Positions 22,233-31,662 are shown, numbered from the stretch's first letter. The stretch is DNA of 48,278 nucleotides from Oscillospiraceae bacterium (GCA_015064735.1 SVRP01000015.1:1-48278), one strand, 5' to 3'. Notes: generated from the sequence alone by a model not told the origin. Program-made: numbers and translations.

Positions 22233-24944
22233 TTACTCTCCGAGAGAATTTTCAACGGTATCAATAATGCCTTGGAGTATTTCGTTATTCCTATATTCTT
22301 CTGTTTCCAACAGATTTCTTGCCACCTCATAAACACTTCTCGTATTGAGATCCTCGCTAAAATCGGAATAGCAATAGGTTTCGCCTATCCTTACGTATGC
22401 GCGAGCTGCAAACCTTGCCTGATATGTGTTAGCATTTTCGGGAATGCCCGTAAGTGCTACTCTCAATACGGTCGCTCCGTTATCCTCTCCAAATTTGCCT
22501 GCTGCGCCCTCCTGGTCAATATAGTTAAGCGACATGGTCGCAAGTCCTTCATGTGTAAAGTTCTCGCCTGTAAGGGGAACGTTGGGATTGTAGGTTGCGA
22601 CAAGTAATCCCACGGTTATTCCGTCTCTGTTCAGCAGCTCCTCGGCAAACTCCGCGGTAAAGCGAATACCCGTAGGAGAGGTCAGTCTTACGGATGCTCC
22701 GTCCTGCATACCAAACTCACCAAGCCGTGTTAGGATCACATCCTCCGTTGCCGAGCTATCTGAATAAGTGCTTCCGTAAAACGCGGTTGTGGAATTCTTT
22801 ATCCAGCTTTGGTTGCCTGTATTGAGATAAATATCCGCACCTGCCGAAAGAGCCTCTTTTCCAAGTGTAAATACTGCTCCGTTATCGTTGACGGTTGTAC
22901 GGGATACATCATCGGCTGCTGTTATATACTGGTTAACATCATAGGGGGTATTGAACGATATCTTAACTCCCTTTTCAAGATTCATTACCATGCTACCTGT
23001 GTTATGGAAATCCGCCATAAGACCGCTTTCACGGGAAACACCGAGGCTTTCGTTAAGCAAAGCTGTATTATTATCGCTGTTTGACACGTTTATCGTTACG
23101 TTGCTTCCGTCCTGGGACGCAAACATATAGCCGAATCGAACATCACCTGTCGCACCGCCAAGGCTATTAAGCTCTGTTCCCACAATATTGAGAGTCAAAG
23201 TAGGCTTTCCGAGAATATAGAACTGAGATACCGTATTGGTCGCCGTAAGCCGGCAATCCTTAAAGGTAACGTTATAGATACTGTTGCTGTCTGCCTTTCC
23301 GTGTATTTTTACAGTTCCCGCTCCCGCTCCGCTGGCAGGAATAAGTGTGCAGTTTTCAAACCATGCCGTAAAGTGCTCAAAGTTCTCGGGGACTCCACCT
23401 CTGGCAGTACTGTAGGTCCAATCAAGGGAATCTCCGTTTGAGGACACCATGTTAAGGTCGTAAACGTAAAGGTTATAAAGACCCAGCTGGCAGAATATTC
23501 CCGCCTTTTGAGTTGCGGTTAAGGTATGCCCGTTACCGTCTATCCTCACTGTTTTAATGTTGCTTTGATCGTACGTCTTTGAAGGAGCGAGGGCAGACGA
23601 TATATTAACATTTTTAAGAAGCTTAACAGTATAGTCCTCGGAATTATCCTGAGAATATACCCATGAGAATGCTCGGTTAAGCGTCAGTGATTTTGCAGAA
23701 GTATCGCTTCCCAAGGATATCACACGGTCGCCGTTTTTGTCAAATATGTAGCAGTCGGGATCATCGGCTAACGTGGAAATGCTCGTAAAGGTAACGTCGT
23801 CCGTTGTGGAGCTATCAGAGAAAGAGCTGCCAAAAAAGGCTGTTCCGTCCTTAAGCCACGCCTTAGCATCCCCCGCACCGTCAACTACAGAGGGGAGCGT
23901 CAGAGAAGCGCCGGCCACAAGTGCATTCTTTGATATAATGAAGCTTGCGCCCTCATCTACTACGGTAATATGATCATAGCTTGATGAAGAAACTATGTAC
24001 TGTGCCTGTGCCTGTGTATTATTAAAATATATCTCCGCACCTGCACCGAAGCGCAGCACGTGAGTCCCTGCCTTGTAGCTGTAATCGTAAAGAACGCCGC
24101 CCGGCTTTGCTACGTTTGTAGAAATATTTATACGTGCGGTGTTGCTTTCGCTGTTCTTAACGTTAAGTGCCACACTTGCGCCGTTTTCCGTAGACAGGAA
24201 GGTGGTAAATCTTCCGTCTCCTGCGCTAGCCACTGTCTTATTCATGACGGAGCCGATTATATCAAGCTGAAGGTTAGGTCCTCTGAGCACATAAAACTGT
24301 GAGACTGCATTATTACAGTTAAAAACACTATCCTTTATTGTTACGTGAAACTTTGCGTTTATGGGTGCCGTCAACGCAGCTCCCGCCTGGACCTTAAGTG
24401 TTCCTGCGCTCTTACCGGTTGCCGCGTTAAGGGTGCAATTTTCAAACCATGTCTTAAAGACGGCATTACTGCCAAGACCGGAAATATCTACGTTTCCCGC
24501 AGTTGTCTTAGGCATCCACTCAAGGCTGTCGCCGTTTGAGGATACCATATTCAGATCATACACGTAAAGGTTATAAATACCCAGACCTCCAAAAATGCCT
24601 CCCGCGACCGTGGATGTAAGTGTGTGATCTTCGCCGTCTATTCTGACGGTCTTGATATTATTTGCGTCAAATGACGTAGGCAGGATCTGCGTCGATACCG
24701 TAACGTCCTTAAGCAGGCGAATGGTATACCTTTCCGAATCATTCTGTTCGTATACCCACCTAAACGCATCGGTAAGGGTCAGTGTCTCCGCAGAAAGCCC
24801 AGAGCCTTCCCCGAAATCGGTAACAGTAGCACCGTTTGAGTCGAGCAAAATCTCACACTCGGCTTCTGTCTCGGCATACACGGTAAGCTGAATCGTTAGA
24901 AACGAAAGCACCAGTGCCAAGATAATACATAAAATCTTTTTCAT
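22233..24944 (-). CDS. Secreted protein with two large tandem repeats, probable beta-helix architecture
   Basis: 903 aa. A signal peptide ends at VYA-E (about residue 24). Two homologous halves follow. Repeat 1 (about 35-395) contains LTDAFRWVYEQNDSERYTIR, NNIKTVRIDGEDHTLTST and YNLYVYDLNMVSSNGDSLEW. Repeat 2 (about 400-755) contains LNRAFSWVYSQDNSEDYTVK, SNIKTVRIDGNGHTLTAT and the same YNLYVYDLNMVSSNGDSL string. Regular short strands with Asn/Gly turns suggest a right-handed beta-helix. A C-terminal region (about 765-903, GASVRLTSPTGIRFTAEF ... YVRIGETYCYSDF) resembles tail modules of other Clostridia surface proteins. No sortase motif or cell-wall-binding repeat is visible. AAAAGGAG precedes the ATG. 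The gene is divergent from an AraC regulator, its likely controller. Confidence 0.85.
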   Translation of the reverse strand: MKKILCIILALVLSFLTIQLTVYAETEAECEILLDSNGATVTDFGEGSGLSAETLTLTDAFRWVYEQNDSERYTIRLLKDVTVSTQILPTSFDANNIKTVRIDGEDHTLTSTVAGGIFGGLGIYNLYVYDLNMVSSNGDSLEWMPKTTAGNVDISGLGSNAVFKTWFENCTLNAATGKSAGTLKVQAGAALTAPINAKFHVTIKDSVFNCNNAVSQFYVLRGPNLQLDIIGSVMNKTVASAGDGRFTTFLSTENGASVALNVKNSESNTARINISTNVAKPGGVLYDYSYKAGTHVLRFGAGAEIYFNNTQAQAQYIVSSSSYDHITVVDEGASFIISKNALVAGASLTLPSVVDGAGDAKAWLKDGTAFFGSSFSDSSTTDDVTFTSISTLADDPDCYIFDKNGDRVISLGSDTSAKSLTLNRAFSWVYSQDNSEDYTVKLLKNVNISSALAPSKTYDQSNIKTVRIDGNGHTLTATQKAGIFCQLGLYNLYVYDLNMVSSNGDSLDWTYSTARGGVPENFEHFTAWFENCTLIPASGAGAGTVKIHGKADSNSIYNVTFKDCRLTATNTVSQFYILGKPTLTLNIVGTELNSLGGATGDVRFGYMFASQDGSNVTINVSNSDNNTALLNESLGVSRESGLMADFHNTGSMVMNLEKGVKISFNTPYDVNQYITAADDVSRTTVNDNGAVFTLGKEALSAGADIYLNTGNQSWIKNSTTAFYGSTYSDSSATEDVILTRLGEFGMQDGASVRLTSPTGIRFTAEFAEELLNRDGITVGLLVATYNPNVPLTGENFTHEGLATMSLNYIDQEGAAGKFGEDNGATVLRVALTGIPENANTYQARFAARAYVRIGETYCYSDFSEDLNTRSVYEVARNLLETEEYRNNEILQGIIDTVENSLGE

Positions 24945-24996
24945 TTTTCTTCTCCTTTTTTAGCTGAAATTTGTTGTTTAAAAACTTCTTTTTTTA

Positions 24997-25042
24997 ATTT
25001 TATTATTTTTTTGTTGACATTTCAAGCGAAAAATTGTATAAT
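24997..25042. promoter_or_regulatory. Back-to-back divergent promoters for the surface-protein operon and araC-type gene
   Basis: On the plus strand TTGACA (25014-25019) and TATAAT (25037-25042) have a 17-bp spacer and drive the AraC-type gene. On the minus strand TTGAAA (25020-25025) and TAAAAT (24997-25002), also 17 bp apart, drive the 903-aa protein gene. The two -35 boxes touch without overlap, so one bound regulator or polymerase could affect both directions. Confidence 0.75.
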
Positions 25043-25080
25043 TGTAGCAATTATTTGGCATATAAAGGAATAAAAAAGAT

Positions 25081-25914
25081 ATGTACGAAAAGCCATACCA
25101 CCAATCATACAATACCACCTCCGGTCTGCTGCTGAAAACAAGGACATTTTCCCTTGCGCGTTCCTACATGCATTACCATAGGACATTTGAGCTCGCCTGC
25201 GCCCTAAAAGGAGACATAACATACGTAATAAGAAACCAAAAACATATTCTTAAGGAAGGACACTTTGTTCTCATTCTCCCCTATCAGATACACGACTATA
25301 TCGGAGAACCGAACACGAAATGTCTTATCGTAAACTTCTCTCCAAATCTCGTAAAGCACTTCAATAAAAACTTTTCGGGAAAGCATTCCGTATCTCCGGT
25401 GTTCCGTCCTTCACCTGAGGCATGGATGCTGCTTAAGCGTTGCATCAATGAGGAATTTCCATCTCCATCCGACGTAAGCATTATGACAGTAGAGCAGGAA
25501 TGCGCAGTAAAGAGCACCCTGTATCTGATTTGCTCCGAATATATAAACAGTGCAGAAGCCGTTGAGTGCGTGGAAGAAACCGATACTCTGGCATTTAAGA
25601 TACTCGAATACATATCTCAAAGATTCACGGACGATATATCACTTCAAAGCGTGGCTACCGCCTGTGGATATAATTACCATTATTTATCCAAGGTCTTCAA
25701 CAAAGCATTCGGCTACAGCTTTAAAACTATGCTAAACCATTACCGTCTTGCATATGCCGAGCAGCTTTTGAAGGAAAGCAATCTCCCCATAACACGGATA
25801 TGCTTTGAATGCGGATTTCAAAGTCAAAGGACTTTTAATCAGGTATTTGAAGAAACCTATCACATGTCGCCCAGCAAAATGAGAAAAAAATATTCCGAAA
25901 AGGGTGAGAGATAA
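25081..25914 (+). CDS. AraC-family transcriptional regulator
   Basis: 277 aa. The N-terminal half is a cupin-like sensor domain (FELACALKGDITYVIRNQKHILKEGHFVLILPYQIHDY, about residues 38-77). The C-terminal 100 residues are the AraC DNA-binding domain with two helix-turn-helix units: ISLQSVATACGYNYHYLSKVFNKAFGYSFKTMLN and LPITRICFECGFQSQRTFNQVFEETYHMSPSKMRK. Proteins of this build usually sense a sugar or related effector and activate an adjacent, often divergent, operon. The surface protein/esterase operon is the obvious candidate target. The ATG at 25081 has AAGGAA about ten bases upstream, a modest ribosome site. Confidence 0.93.
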   Translation: MYEKPYHQSYNTTSGLLLKTRTFSLARSYMHYHRTFELACALKGDITYVIRNQKHILKEGHFVLILPYQIHDYIGEPNTKCLIVNFSPNLVKHFNKNFSGKHSVSPVFRPSPEAWMLLKRCINEEFPSPSDVSIMTVEQECAVKSTLYLICSEYINSAEAVECVEETDTLAFKILEYISQRFTDDISLQSVATACGYNYHYLSKVFNKAFGYSFKTMLNHYRLAYAEQLLKESNLPITRICFECGFQSQRTFNQVFEETYHMSPSKMRKKYSEKGER

Positions 25915-25934
25915 AATTATTATTAAAATTTCCC

Positions 25935-25963
25935 TTTACACCATTTCAAAAATGTGATATAAT
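25935..25963 (+). promoter_or_regulatory. Sigma-A promoter for the fhs operon
   Basis: TTTACA (25935-25940), a 17-bp spacer and TATAAT (25958-25963), 57 bp before the fhs start. It probably drives fhs-tsaE-tsaB-rpiB-ispD-ispF, as no terminator is evident between them. Confidence 0.75.
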
Positions 25964-26020
25964 TAATCTGTGTAATATCATTCAGTCTAACCCTAATTTT
26001 TTATTTTAAGGAGAAATCAT

Positions 26021-27694
26021 ATGAAGACCGATATTCAGATTGCAAAAGAAGCGAAAATGTTACCTATTACCCAAATTGCGGACAAGCTTGGAATTATGGA
26101 CGATGAGCTTGAGCTCTACGGCAAATACAAGGCTAAAATAAACGATGAATTTTTAAAGAGAACTGCTGACCGCAAAAACGGAAAGCTCATTCTCGTTACC
26201 GCTATCAACCCCACTCCCGCTGGTGAAGGTAAGACCACTACATCTGTCGGTCTTGGAATGGCAATGAACAAGATCGGAAAGAACGCAATCATCGCTTTGC
26301 GTGAGCCCTCTCTCGGACCTGTATTCGGAGTTAAGGGCGGAGCTGCGGGTGGCGGATACGCTCAGGTAGTTCCCATGGACGACATCAATCTCCATTTCAC
26401 GGGAGACTTCCACGCGATTACCGCAGCGAACAATCTTCTCTCTGCTGTTATCGACAATCATCTCCAGCAGGGCAACGAGCTCGGAATCGACCAGAGAAGA
26501 ATTCTCTTCTCCCGTGTTACCGACACCAACGACCGCGCACTCCGTAACATTACGGTAGGTCTCGGTTCAAAGGTAGACGGTATTCCCCGTCAGGATCACT
26601 TTATGATAACCGTTGCCAGCGAGATCATGGCTATTCTTTGCCTTGCAGAGTCTATTTCCGACCTTAAGGAAAGACTTGGAAACATTCTCGTGGCATACAC
26701 ATACGACGGAAAGCCCGTATACTGCCGCGATCTTCAGGTTGCGGGAGCTATGGCTACCCTTCTTAAGGACGCTATAAAGCCCAACCTCGTTCAGACTCTC
26801 GAAAATACCCCAGCCCTCATTCACGGCGGTCCCTTCGCGAATATTGCTCACGGCTGTAACTCCGTAAGAGCTACAAAGCTTGCTCTTAAGCTTGCCGACT
26901 ACACTATTACCGAGGCAGGCTTCGGTGCAGATTTGGGCGCTGAAAAGTTCCTTGACATCAAATGCCGCAAGGCGGGTCTTGTTCCCGATGCTGTCGTTCT
27001 CGTGGCTACCGTCCGCGCTCTCAAGTACAACGGCGGAGTCGCAAAGGCTGACCTCGCAAACGAGAATCTTGATGCTCTCAAGGCAGGCGCTGTTAACCTT
27101 GAAGCTCACATTGACAATCTCCGCAAGTTCGGTCTGCCCGTAGTTGTTGCCATCAATCGCTTTGGCACCGACACCGACGCGGAGCTTGATTACATCCGCA
27201 CTATATGCGAGTCCAAGGGCGCTGACTTTGCTCTTTCCGAGGTGTTCGCTAAGGGTGGTGAAGGCGGAATTGAGCTTGCAGAAAAGGTAGTTGCCGCTTG
27301 CGAAGCTCCCAAGAACTTCAACTTCATGTATAACGATGACATGTCCATCAAGGAAAAGATAGAGGCTGTTGCCACCAAGATATACGGCGCTGACAGCGTT
27401 AAGTTTGATGCGGCTGCCGCAAAGGCTCTTGCTGAGATCGAGGCTCTTGACCCCGCGTACTCCAAGCTTCCTATCTGCGTTGCAAAGACTCAGTACTCCC
27501 TTTCCGACGACGCGTCAAAGCTCGGACGTCCCACAGGCTTTACGCTTACCGTTCGCGAGGTGAAGCTTTCCGCGGGCGCAGGATTCGTTGTAGTTCTTAC
27601 GGGAGCTATCATGACTATGCCCGGCCTTCCCAAGAAGCCTGCGGCCTACTCTATTGACATCGACGATGAAGGAAACATCACGGGTCTTTTCTGA
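26021..27694 (+). CDS. fhs: Formate-tetrahydrofolate ligase
   Basis: A 557-aa enzyme that makes 10-formyl-THF from formate, THF and ATP, feeding purine synthesis or the Wood-Ljungdahl methyl branch. The length matches the family. The ATP-binding loop [10 protein letters not shown] lies at about residues 65-74, and [31 protein letters not shown] and [14 protein letters not shown] are diagnostic. Codon use is strongly biased toward C-ending codons, which suggests high expression. AAGGAG precedes the ATG. Other C1 enzymes are not in the window, so acetogenesis cannot be judged. Confidence 0.97.
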   Translation: MKTDIQIAKEAKMLPITQIADKLGIMDDELELYGKYKAKINDEFLKRTADRKNGKLILVTAINPTPAGEGKTTTSVGLGMAMNKIGKNAIIALREPSLGPVFGVKGGAAGGGYAQVVPMDDINLHFTGDFHAITAANNLLSAVIDNHLQQGNELGIDQRRILFSRVTDTNDRALRNITVGLGSKVDGIPRQDHFMITVASEIMAILCLAESISDLKERLGNILVAYTYDGKPVYCRDLQVAGAMATLLKDAIKPNLVQTLENTPALIHGGPFANIAHGCNSVRATKLALKLADYTITEAGFGADLGAEKFLDIKCRKAGLVPDAVVLVATVRALKYNGGVAKADLANENLDALKAGAVNLEAHIDNLRKFGLPVVVAINRFGTDTDAELDYIRTICESKGADFALSEVFAKGGEGGIELAEKVVAACEAPKNFNFMYNDDMSIKEKIEAVATKIYGADSVKFDAAAAKALAEIEALDPAYSKLPICVAKTQYSLSDDASKLGRPTGFTLTVREVKLSAGAGFVVVLTGAIMTMPGLPKKPAAYSIDIDDEGNITGLF

Positions 27695-27695
27695 T

Positions 27696-28145
27696 ATGGA
27701 AGTAATAACCGTCTTTAATTCGCAGTCGGTTACCGATACGGAGAGCTTCGGCGCAAAGCTTGCAAGCGCAATGCTCACCGACAGCTCTTTGCCCAAATTC
27801 ATCGCCCTTTACGGAGACCTCGGTGTAGGCAAGACGGCTTTCGTCCGTGGCTTCACCTCACAAATAAGTCCGTCCTCAAGGGTAAAATCTCCCACCTTTG
27901 CCCTTGTTAACGAGTACAAAGGCTCCTTGATATCGGTATTTCATTTCGATATGTACCGTATCGAAAACGAGGACGAGCTTTACTCCATAGGCTTTTACGA
28001 TTATCTTCAAAGAAAGGGAATCTGCCTTGTTGAATGGAGTGAGAATATAGAGGAGTCTCTTCCCGACGAATATCTTAAGGTAGAGATCGTAAAGGATTCA
28101 ACGGAAAATACCGACAGCAGAAAAATAACCGTATCTAAGTATTAA
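27696..28145 (+). CDS. tsaE: tRNA threonylcarbamoyladenosine biosynthesis ATPase TsaE
   Basis: A 149-aa P-loop ATPase required with TsaB and TsaD to attach threonylcarbamoyl to A37 of tRNA. Walker A is GDLGVGKTAF (about residues 39-48), the conserved SPTFALVNEY follows, then FHFDMYRIENEDELYSIGF and LVEWSENIEE, all TsaE hallmarks. The ATG is one base after the fhs stop and has no nearby ribosome site, so translation is likely coupled to fhs. An in-frame ATG 42 bp earlier lies inside fhs and would add a non-family extension. Confidence 0.95.
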   Translation: MEVITVFNSQSVTDTESFGAKLASAMLTDSSLPKFIALYGDLGVGKTAFVRGFTSQISPSSRVKSPTFALVNEYKGSLISVFHFDMYRIENEDELYSIGFYDYLQRKGICLVEWSENIEESLPDEYLKVEIVKDSTENTDSRKITVSKY

Positions 28146-28157
28146 AGGATTGCTTAA

Positions 28158-28862
28158 ATGAAGATACTTGCACTTGACAGCTCCGCTACCGTTGCTACTG
28201 TCGCTCTTTTTGAGGACGGCAGACTTCTTGCGGAATACACGCTGAACAATGGAAACACACACAGTGAAACACTGCTTCCCATGGTCGAATCGGTTCTTCG
28301 CGCCTACGGAATCACAACAGATGATATTGACCTTTTCGCATCTACCTCGGGGCCCGGCTCTTTTACGGGGGTACGTATCGGAACCGCTACGGTTAAGGGT
28401 CTTGCTTTCGGCACGGATAAGCCCTGCGCAGAGGTTTCCACACTTGAAGCCATAGCTGAAAATCTTGTTTTTGTCAAGGGACTTATATGCCCCGTAATGA
28501 ACGCCCGCAGAGGTCAGGTTTACACTGCCCTTTTCCGCTCGGACGGAGTGTCTCTTACCCGCCTTATGCCCGACTCGGCAATTTCCATTGAGGAGCTTGA
28601 CGGAATCCTCGCTGAGTACGGAGAGACCGTCAGCTTTGCGGGAGACGGATATGATATAACCGTCAGGGCTCTTACAAGAACGAAGGCTGATATCACACCC
28701 GAAAGACTCAGACATCAATCGGCGGCTTCGGTTGCGTCGGTAGCATACAGAATGGCTCAAAACGGAGAGACTGTTTCGGATACCGCTCTCAAGGTAACCT
28801 ATCTTCGTCCCTCGCAAGCAGAGAGAGAACGACTTGAGGCGGAGCAGAATAAAAAGATTTAA
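28158..28862 (+). CDS. tsaB: tRNA threonylcarbamoyladenosine biosynthesis protein TsaB
   Basis: A 234-aa inactive ASKHA-fold paralogue of TsaD that scaffolds the TsaBDE complex making t6A37. It opens with MKILALDSSATVATVAL; the core HSETLLPMVESVL, STSGPGSFTGVRIGTATVKGLAF and CPVMNARRGQVYTALF are typical. It follows tsaE by 12 bp. The partner tsaD and often-linked rimI are absent here; the next gene is rpiB. Confidence 0.95.
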   Translation: MKILALDSSATVATVALFEDGRLLAEYTLNNGNTHSETLLPMVESVLRAYGITTDDIDLFASTSGPGSFTGVRIGTATVKGLAFGTDKPCAEVSTLEAIAENLVFVKGLICPVMNARRGQVYTALFRSDGVSLTRLMPDSAISIEELDGILAEYGETVSFAGDGYDITVRALTRTKADITPERLRHQSAASVASVAYRMAQNGETVSDTALKVTYLRPSQAERERLEAEQNKKI

Positions 28863-28914
28863 AGAATATCAAATCAACAAAAAACAAATAATAAACAGAA
28901 AAGGATTTAGAAAA

Positions 28915-29364
28915 ATGAAAATTGTAATTGGCTGCGATCACGCGGGATTTAACATTAAAAGCGCTGTAAAGGAGCACGTGGTGTCCAAGGGATATGAGGT
29001 TATCGACGTAGGAACCGACTCAAACGCAAGCTGCCACTACCCTGTTTTTGCTGATGCCGCTTGTAAAAAGATACTCAGTGGCGAGTGCGAACTCGGAATT
29101 CTCATCTGCGGCACGGGCATCGGTATGTCTATTGCGGCAAACAAGCACAAGGGTATAAGAGCCGCTTGCTGCTCCGACGTTTTCTCCGCACGTCTGACAA
29201 GAGAGCATAACGACGCTAATATTCTTTGCTTTGGTGAGAGAGTTATAGGTGTCGGCACCGCTCTTGACCTTGTTGACGCATTCCTTGATGCTAAATATAT
29301 GAACAGTGGAAACCACGTAACAAGAGTTGCAATGCTCAGCAAAATAGAGGAAGAAAACCTTTAA
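28915..29364 (+). CDS. rpiB: Ribose-5-phosphate isomerase B
   Basis: A 149-aa enzyme that interconverts ribose-5-phosphate and ribulose-5-phosphate. It begins MKIVIGCDHAGFNIK with the conserved DHAG, and ILICGTGIGMSIAANKHKGIRAA carries the catalytic Cys and the anion hole. The start is the ATG at 28915, after AAAAGGAT; the longer upstream frame overlaps the end of tsaB and has no family support. It works in the same pathway as rpe at 30791. Confidence 0.95.
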   Translation: MKIVIGCDHAGFNIKSAVKEHVVSKGYEVIDVGTDSNASCHYPVFADAACKKILSGECELGILICGTGIGMSIAANKHKGIRAACCSDVFSARLTREHNDANILCFGERVIGVGTALDLVDAFLDAKYMNSGNHVTRVAMLSKIEEENL

Positions 29365-29404
29365 TTTACATACACCAATCCAAAGGATCTGAGGAGGTTT
29401 TAGC

Positions 29405-30172
29405 TTGATACTCAATAAGATCGCCGGGGTTTTCAGAGCAATTTCGGGCTCTCCCCACCCCAAAAACTTCACTTCGGCTATAATTGCTGCGGCAGGCATG
29501 TCAACGAGATTCGGCGGCGACACCACCAAGCAGATGACCGAGCTTTGCGGCAGACCCGTGCTCTTTCACACCTTGCTTGCTTATCAGAAAACCGAATGTA
29601 TTCATGAGATAATTATAGTTGCAAAGAAGGATGAGATTCCCGAATGGGAAAAGCTCTGCAAGCGCTACGGATTGTCAAAAGTCAAAAAGATTATCCCGGG
29701 CGGAAAAACGAGACAGCTTTCTGTTATGAACGGACTCGATGCTGTCAGCAAGGAGTCTAAATTTGTTGCAATCGCAGACGGAGCAAGGTGTCTCACAACT
29801 TCCGAGCAGATAGAAGCCGTATGCCGAGCGGCATACAAATACAAGGCGGCAACTGCGGCTCACCGCTCTACGGATACGGTAAAGATTGCCGACAAGAAGG
29901 GATTTATATCCGAAACCGCCGACAGAGATTTCATCTGGCTCATGCAGACACCACAGGTATTTAAGACCAACCTCTACCGTGCCGCTGCTTATACAGCGTT
30001 CAAGGACAGCTTCGAGGCGACAGACGATAATTCTCTCGTTGAATACGTAGGTCATCAGATACGCCTTGTAGAATGTGGCGCAAACAATATAAAGATCACC
30101 ACCAAGGCAGACCTGGTTGTTGCCGAGGCAATATTGAAGGAAAGAAGAAAGGTTGACGGTACTGCTATATGA
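29405..30172 (+). CDS. ispD: 2-C-methyl-D-erythritol 4-phosphate cytidylyltransferase IspD (TTG start)
   Basis: A 255-aa enzyme that couples MEP to CTP in the non-mevalonate isoprenoid route. The nucleotide-binding segment [19 protein letters not shown] lies at about residues 25-43, [13 protein letters not shown] and [12 protein letters not shown] follow, and the late [11 protein letters not shown] motif is present. The start codon is TTG at 29405: GAGGAGG lies seven bases upstream and no ATG exists before the conserved core. This gives a non-conserved leader of about 23 residues ([20 protein letters not shown]) compared with most IspD proteins. It overlaps ispF by four bases. Confidence 0.93.
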   Translation: MILNKIAGVFRAISGSPHPKNFTSAIIAAAGMSTRFGGDTTKQMTELCGRPVLFHTLLAYQKTECIHEIIIVAKKDEIPEWEKLCKRYGLSKVKKIIPGGKTRQLSVMNGLDAVSKESKFVAIADGARCLTTSEQIEAVCRAAYKYKAATAAHRSTDTVKIADKKGFISETADRDFIWLMQTPQVFKTNLYRAAAYTAFKDSFEATDDNSLVEYVGHQIRLVECGANNIKITTKADLVVAEAILKERRKVDGTAI

Positions 30173-30654
30173 TACGTATTGGACACGGCTACGACGTTCA
30201 TAGGTTGGTTGAGGGACGCAAGCTTATCCTCGGCGGAGTCGAGATCGAGCATGAAACGGGACTTCTCGGTCATTCGGACGCCGACGTTCTTCTCCATGCA
30301 ATCTCCGATTCCCTTCTGGGCGCGGCAGCACTTGGAGATATAGGAAAGCTCTTCCCCGACAACGATCAAAAATACAAGGATGCTGACAGTCTTGTGCTTC
30401 TGCGCAAGGTAGGAGCGACTCTTGCCGCTGCGGGATATAGGATAGCTAATATCGATGCAACGGTTATCGCCCAAGCGCCAAAGCTTTCCCCCCATATAAG
30501 GCTTATGCGTACGAATATTGCAAGAGTTCTCGGAATTGACGTATCGCAGGTAAGCGTGAAGGCAACAACCGAGGAAGGTCTCGGATTTTCGGGAGAAAAG
30601 CTTGGCATTGCCGCCCATTCAGTCTGTCTTATTGAGACCGTTAACAGCAAATAA
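30169..30654 (+). CDS. ispF: 2-C-methyl-D-erythritol 2,4-cyclodiphosphate synthase IspF
   Basis: A 161-aa trimeric, metal-dependent enzyme that closes the cyclodiphosphate ring in the MEP pathway. Metal ligands are visible in GYDVHRL (Asp, His) and [16 protein letters not shown] (His). IGKLFPDND and the C-terminal [27 protein letters not shown] are family marks. The ATG overlaps the ispD stop (ATGA), so translation is coupled. Confidence 0.97.
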   Translation: MIRIGHGYDVHRLVEGRKLILGGVEIEHETGLLGHSDADVLLHAISDSLLGAAALGDIGKLFPDNDQKYKDADSLVLLRKVGATLAAAGYRIANIDATVIAQAPKLSPHIRLMRTNIARVLGIDVSQVSVKATTEEGLGFSGEKLGIAAHSVCLIETVNSK

Positions 30655-30790
30655 AAAGCGAACGGATTCAGCGCGCAAAATCTCTTACGTCTGTATTTTT
30701 TACTGTCCCTGCGCAGTTCCGTATCGCGGATATTCTAATTTATATATTATGCGTGAATCCATGAAATGACAAAGATTAAAGGAGCTTATT

Positions 30791-31438
30791 ATGACTATCA
30801 TTTCCCCTTCTGTGCTCGCTGCTGATTTTTCAAGGCTCGGCGAGGAAGCAAAAAAGGTAGAGCTTGCGGGAGCGGAGTATCTGCACCTTGACGTTATGGA
30901 CGGAATCTTCGTTCCGAACATCTCTTTCGGCGCACCCGTAATCTCGGCTATAAGAAAATCCACGAACGCTCTCTTTGACGTTCACCTTATGATAGTCGAT
31001 CCTCAAAGATATATTGACGATTTCATCAAAGCGGGAGCTGATATAATCACTGTTCATTACGAAAGCTGCGACAACCCTCTTTCGGTTGTAAGATACATAA
31101 AATCCAAGGGGATCCGCGCGGCAATTTCGGTAAAACCCGCAACTCCCGTGGATGTGCTTTTCCCCATGCTTGACGAGCTTGACATGGTGCTTATTATGAC
31201 GGTCGAGCCCGGATTTGGCGGTCAGAAGCTTATCCCCGAAACGGTTGAAAAGGTTCGCGCGCTTCGCAAGTATCTTGACAGTAAGGGAATGAAGCTCGAT
31301 ATTGAGGTGGACGGAGGAATTACCCCCGAAAATCTCTCAACTCTCACCGAGGCGGGGGCTAACGTGATCGTTGCGGGCTCGGCAATATTCAAAGCCGCAG
31401 ACCCCGAAAAGGTTGTTAAAGAAATGAAAAATATATAA
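30791..31438 (+). CDS. rpe: Ribulose-phosphate 3-epimerase
   Basis: A 215-aa TIM-barrel enzyme that interconverts ribulose-5-phosphate and xylulose-5-phosphate. It opens with ISPSVLAADFSRLGEE. Metal and catalytic residues appear in YLHLDVMDGIFVPNIS and DVHLMI, and VEPGFGGQKL and LDIEVDGGI supply the phosphate loop and second catalytic Asp. AAAGGAG precedes the ATG. The 136-bp gap after ispF shows no clear promoter or terminator. It is followed directly by the terminator of leader module C. Confidence 0.97.
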   Translation: MTIISPSVLAADFSRLGEEAKKVELAGAEYLHLDVMDGIFVPNISFGAPVISAIRKSTNALFDVHLMIVDPQRYIDDFIKAGADIITVHYESCDNPLSVVRYIKSKGIRAAISVKPATPVDVLFPMLDELDMVLIMTVEPGFGGQKLIPETVEKVRALRKYLDSKGMKLDIEVDGGITPENLSTLTEAGANVIVAGSAIFKAADPEKVVKEMKNI

Positions 31439-31444
31439 AAAATA

Positions 31445-31480
31445 ACGGTCTGTCTCAAAATTTCGTTTGAGGCAGACCGT
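31445..31480 (+). terminator. Hairpin after rpe, upstream edge of module C
   Basis: ACGGTCTG pairs with CAGACCGT, and an inner CTCAAA/TTTGAG stem extends it after one mismatch. It lies seven bases after the rpe stop and 27 bp before the promoter of module C, the same position as the hairpins beside modules A and B. The U-tract is weak. Confidence 0.6.
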
Positions 31481-31507
31481 TGTCATATATTGTCGCAAAA
31501 TCACACC

Positions 31508-31638
31508 TTGACAGTCTCGGAAAAATATGGTATAATAGGACTGTAAAAAGAACGCCCGACGGAAATGCGCCGAGCGGGGGAAATAAAACGGTACGCAAAG
31601 CGCATAGACTCGTTCATAGGGGGTCTATGTGCTTTTTT
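31508..31638 (+). promoter_or_regulatory. Promoter plus structured leader, module copy C
   Basis: TTGACA (31508-31513), 17 bp, TATAAT (31531-31536), then a leader homologous to copies A and B on the opposite strand. The first hairpin (31555-31578, CCCG-A-CGG...CCG-AG-CGGG) is unchanged. The linker is about 9 nt shorter. The terminator stem (31599-31633) closes with C-G (AGCGCAUAGAC with GUCUAUGUGCU) where A and B have U-A, a compensatory change, and six U follow. A GGAGG ribosome site and the lipoprotein ATG come 25 bp later. Confidence 0.72.
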
Positions 31639-31662
31639 ATGTTTCAGAAAAGGAGGAAATAA

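Noticed and set aside
28098-28817. 239-codon minus-strand frame opposite tsaB
   Set aside because: Shadow of tsaB; no ribosome site and no family resemblance.
31553-31640. c-di-GMP-I riboswitch reading of the leader
   Set aside because: Only the ACGCAAAGC string matches; the receptor helices and GNRA tetraloop/receptor arrangement are not present.
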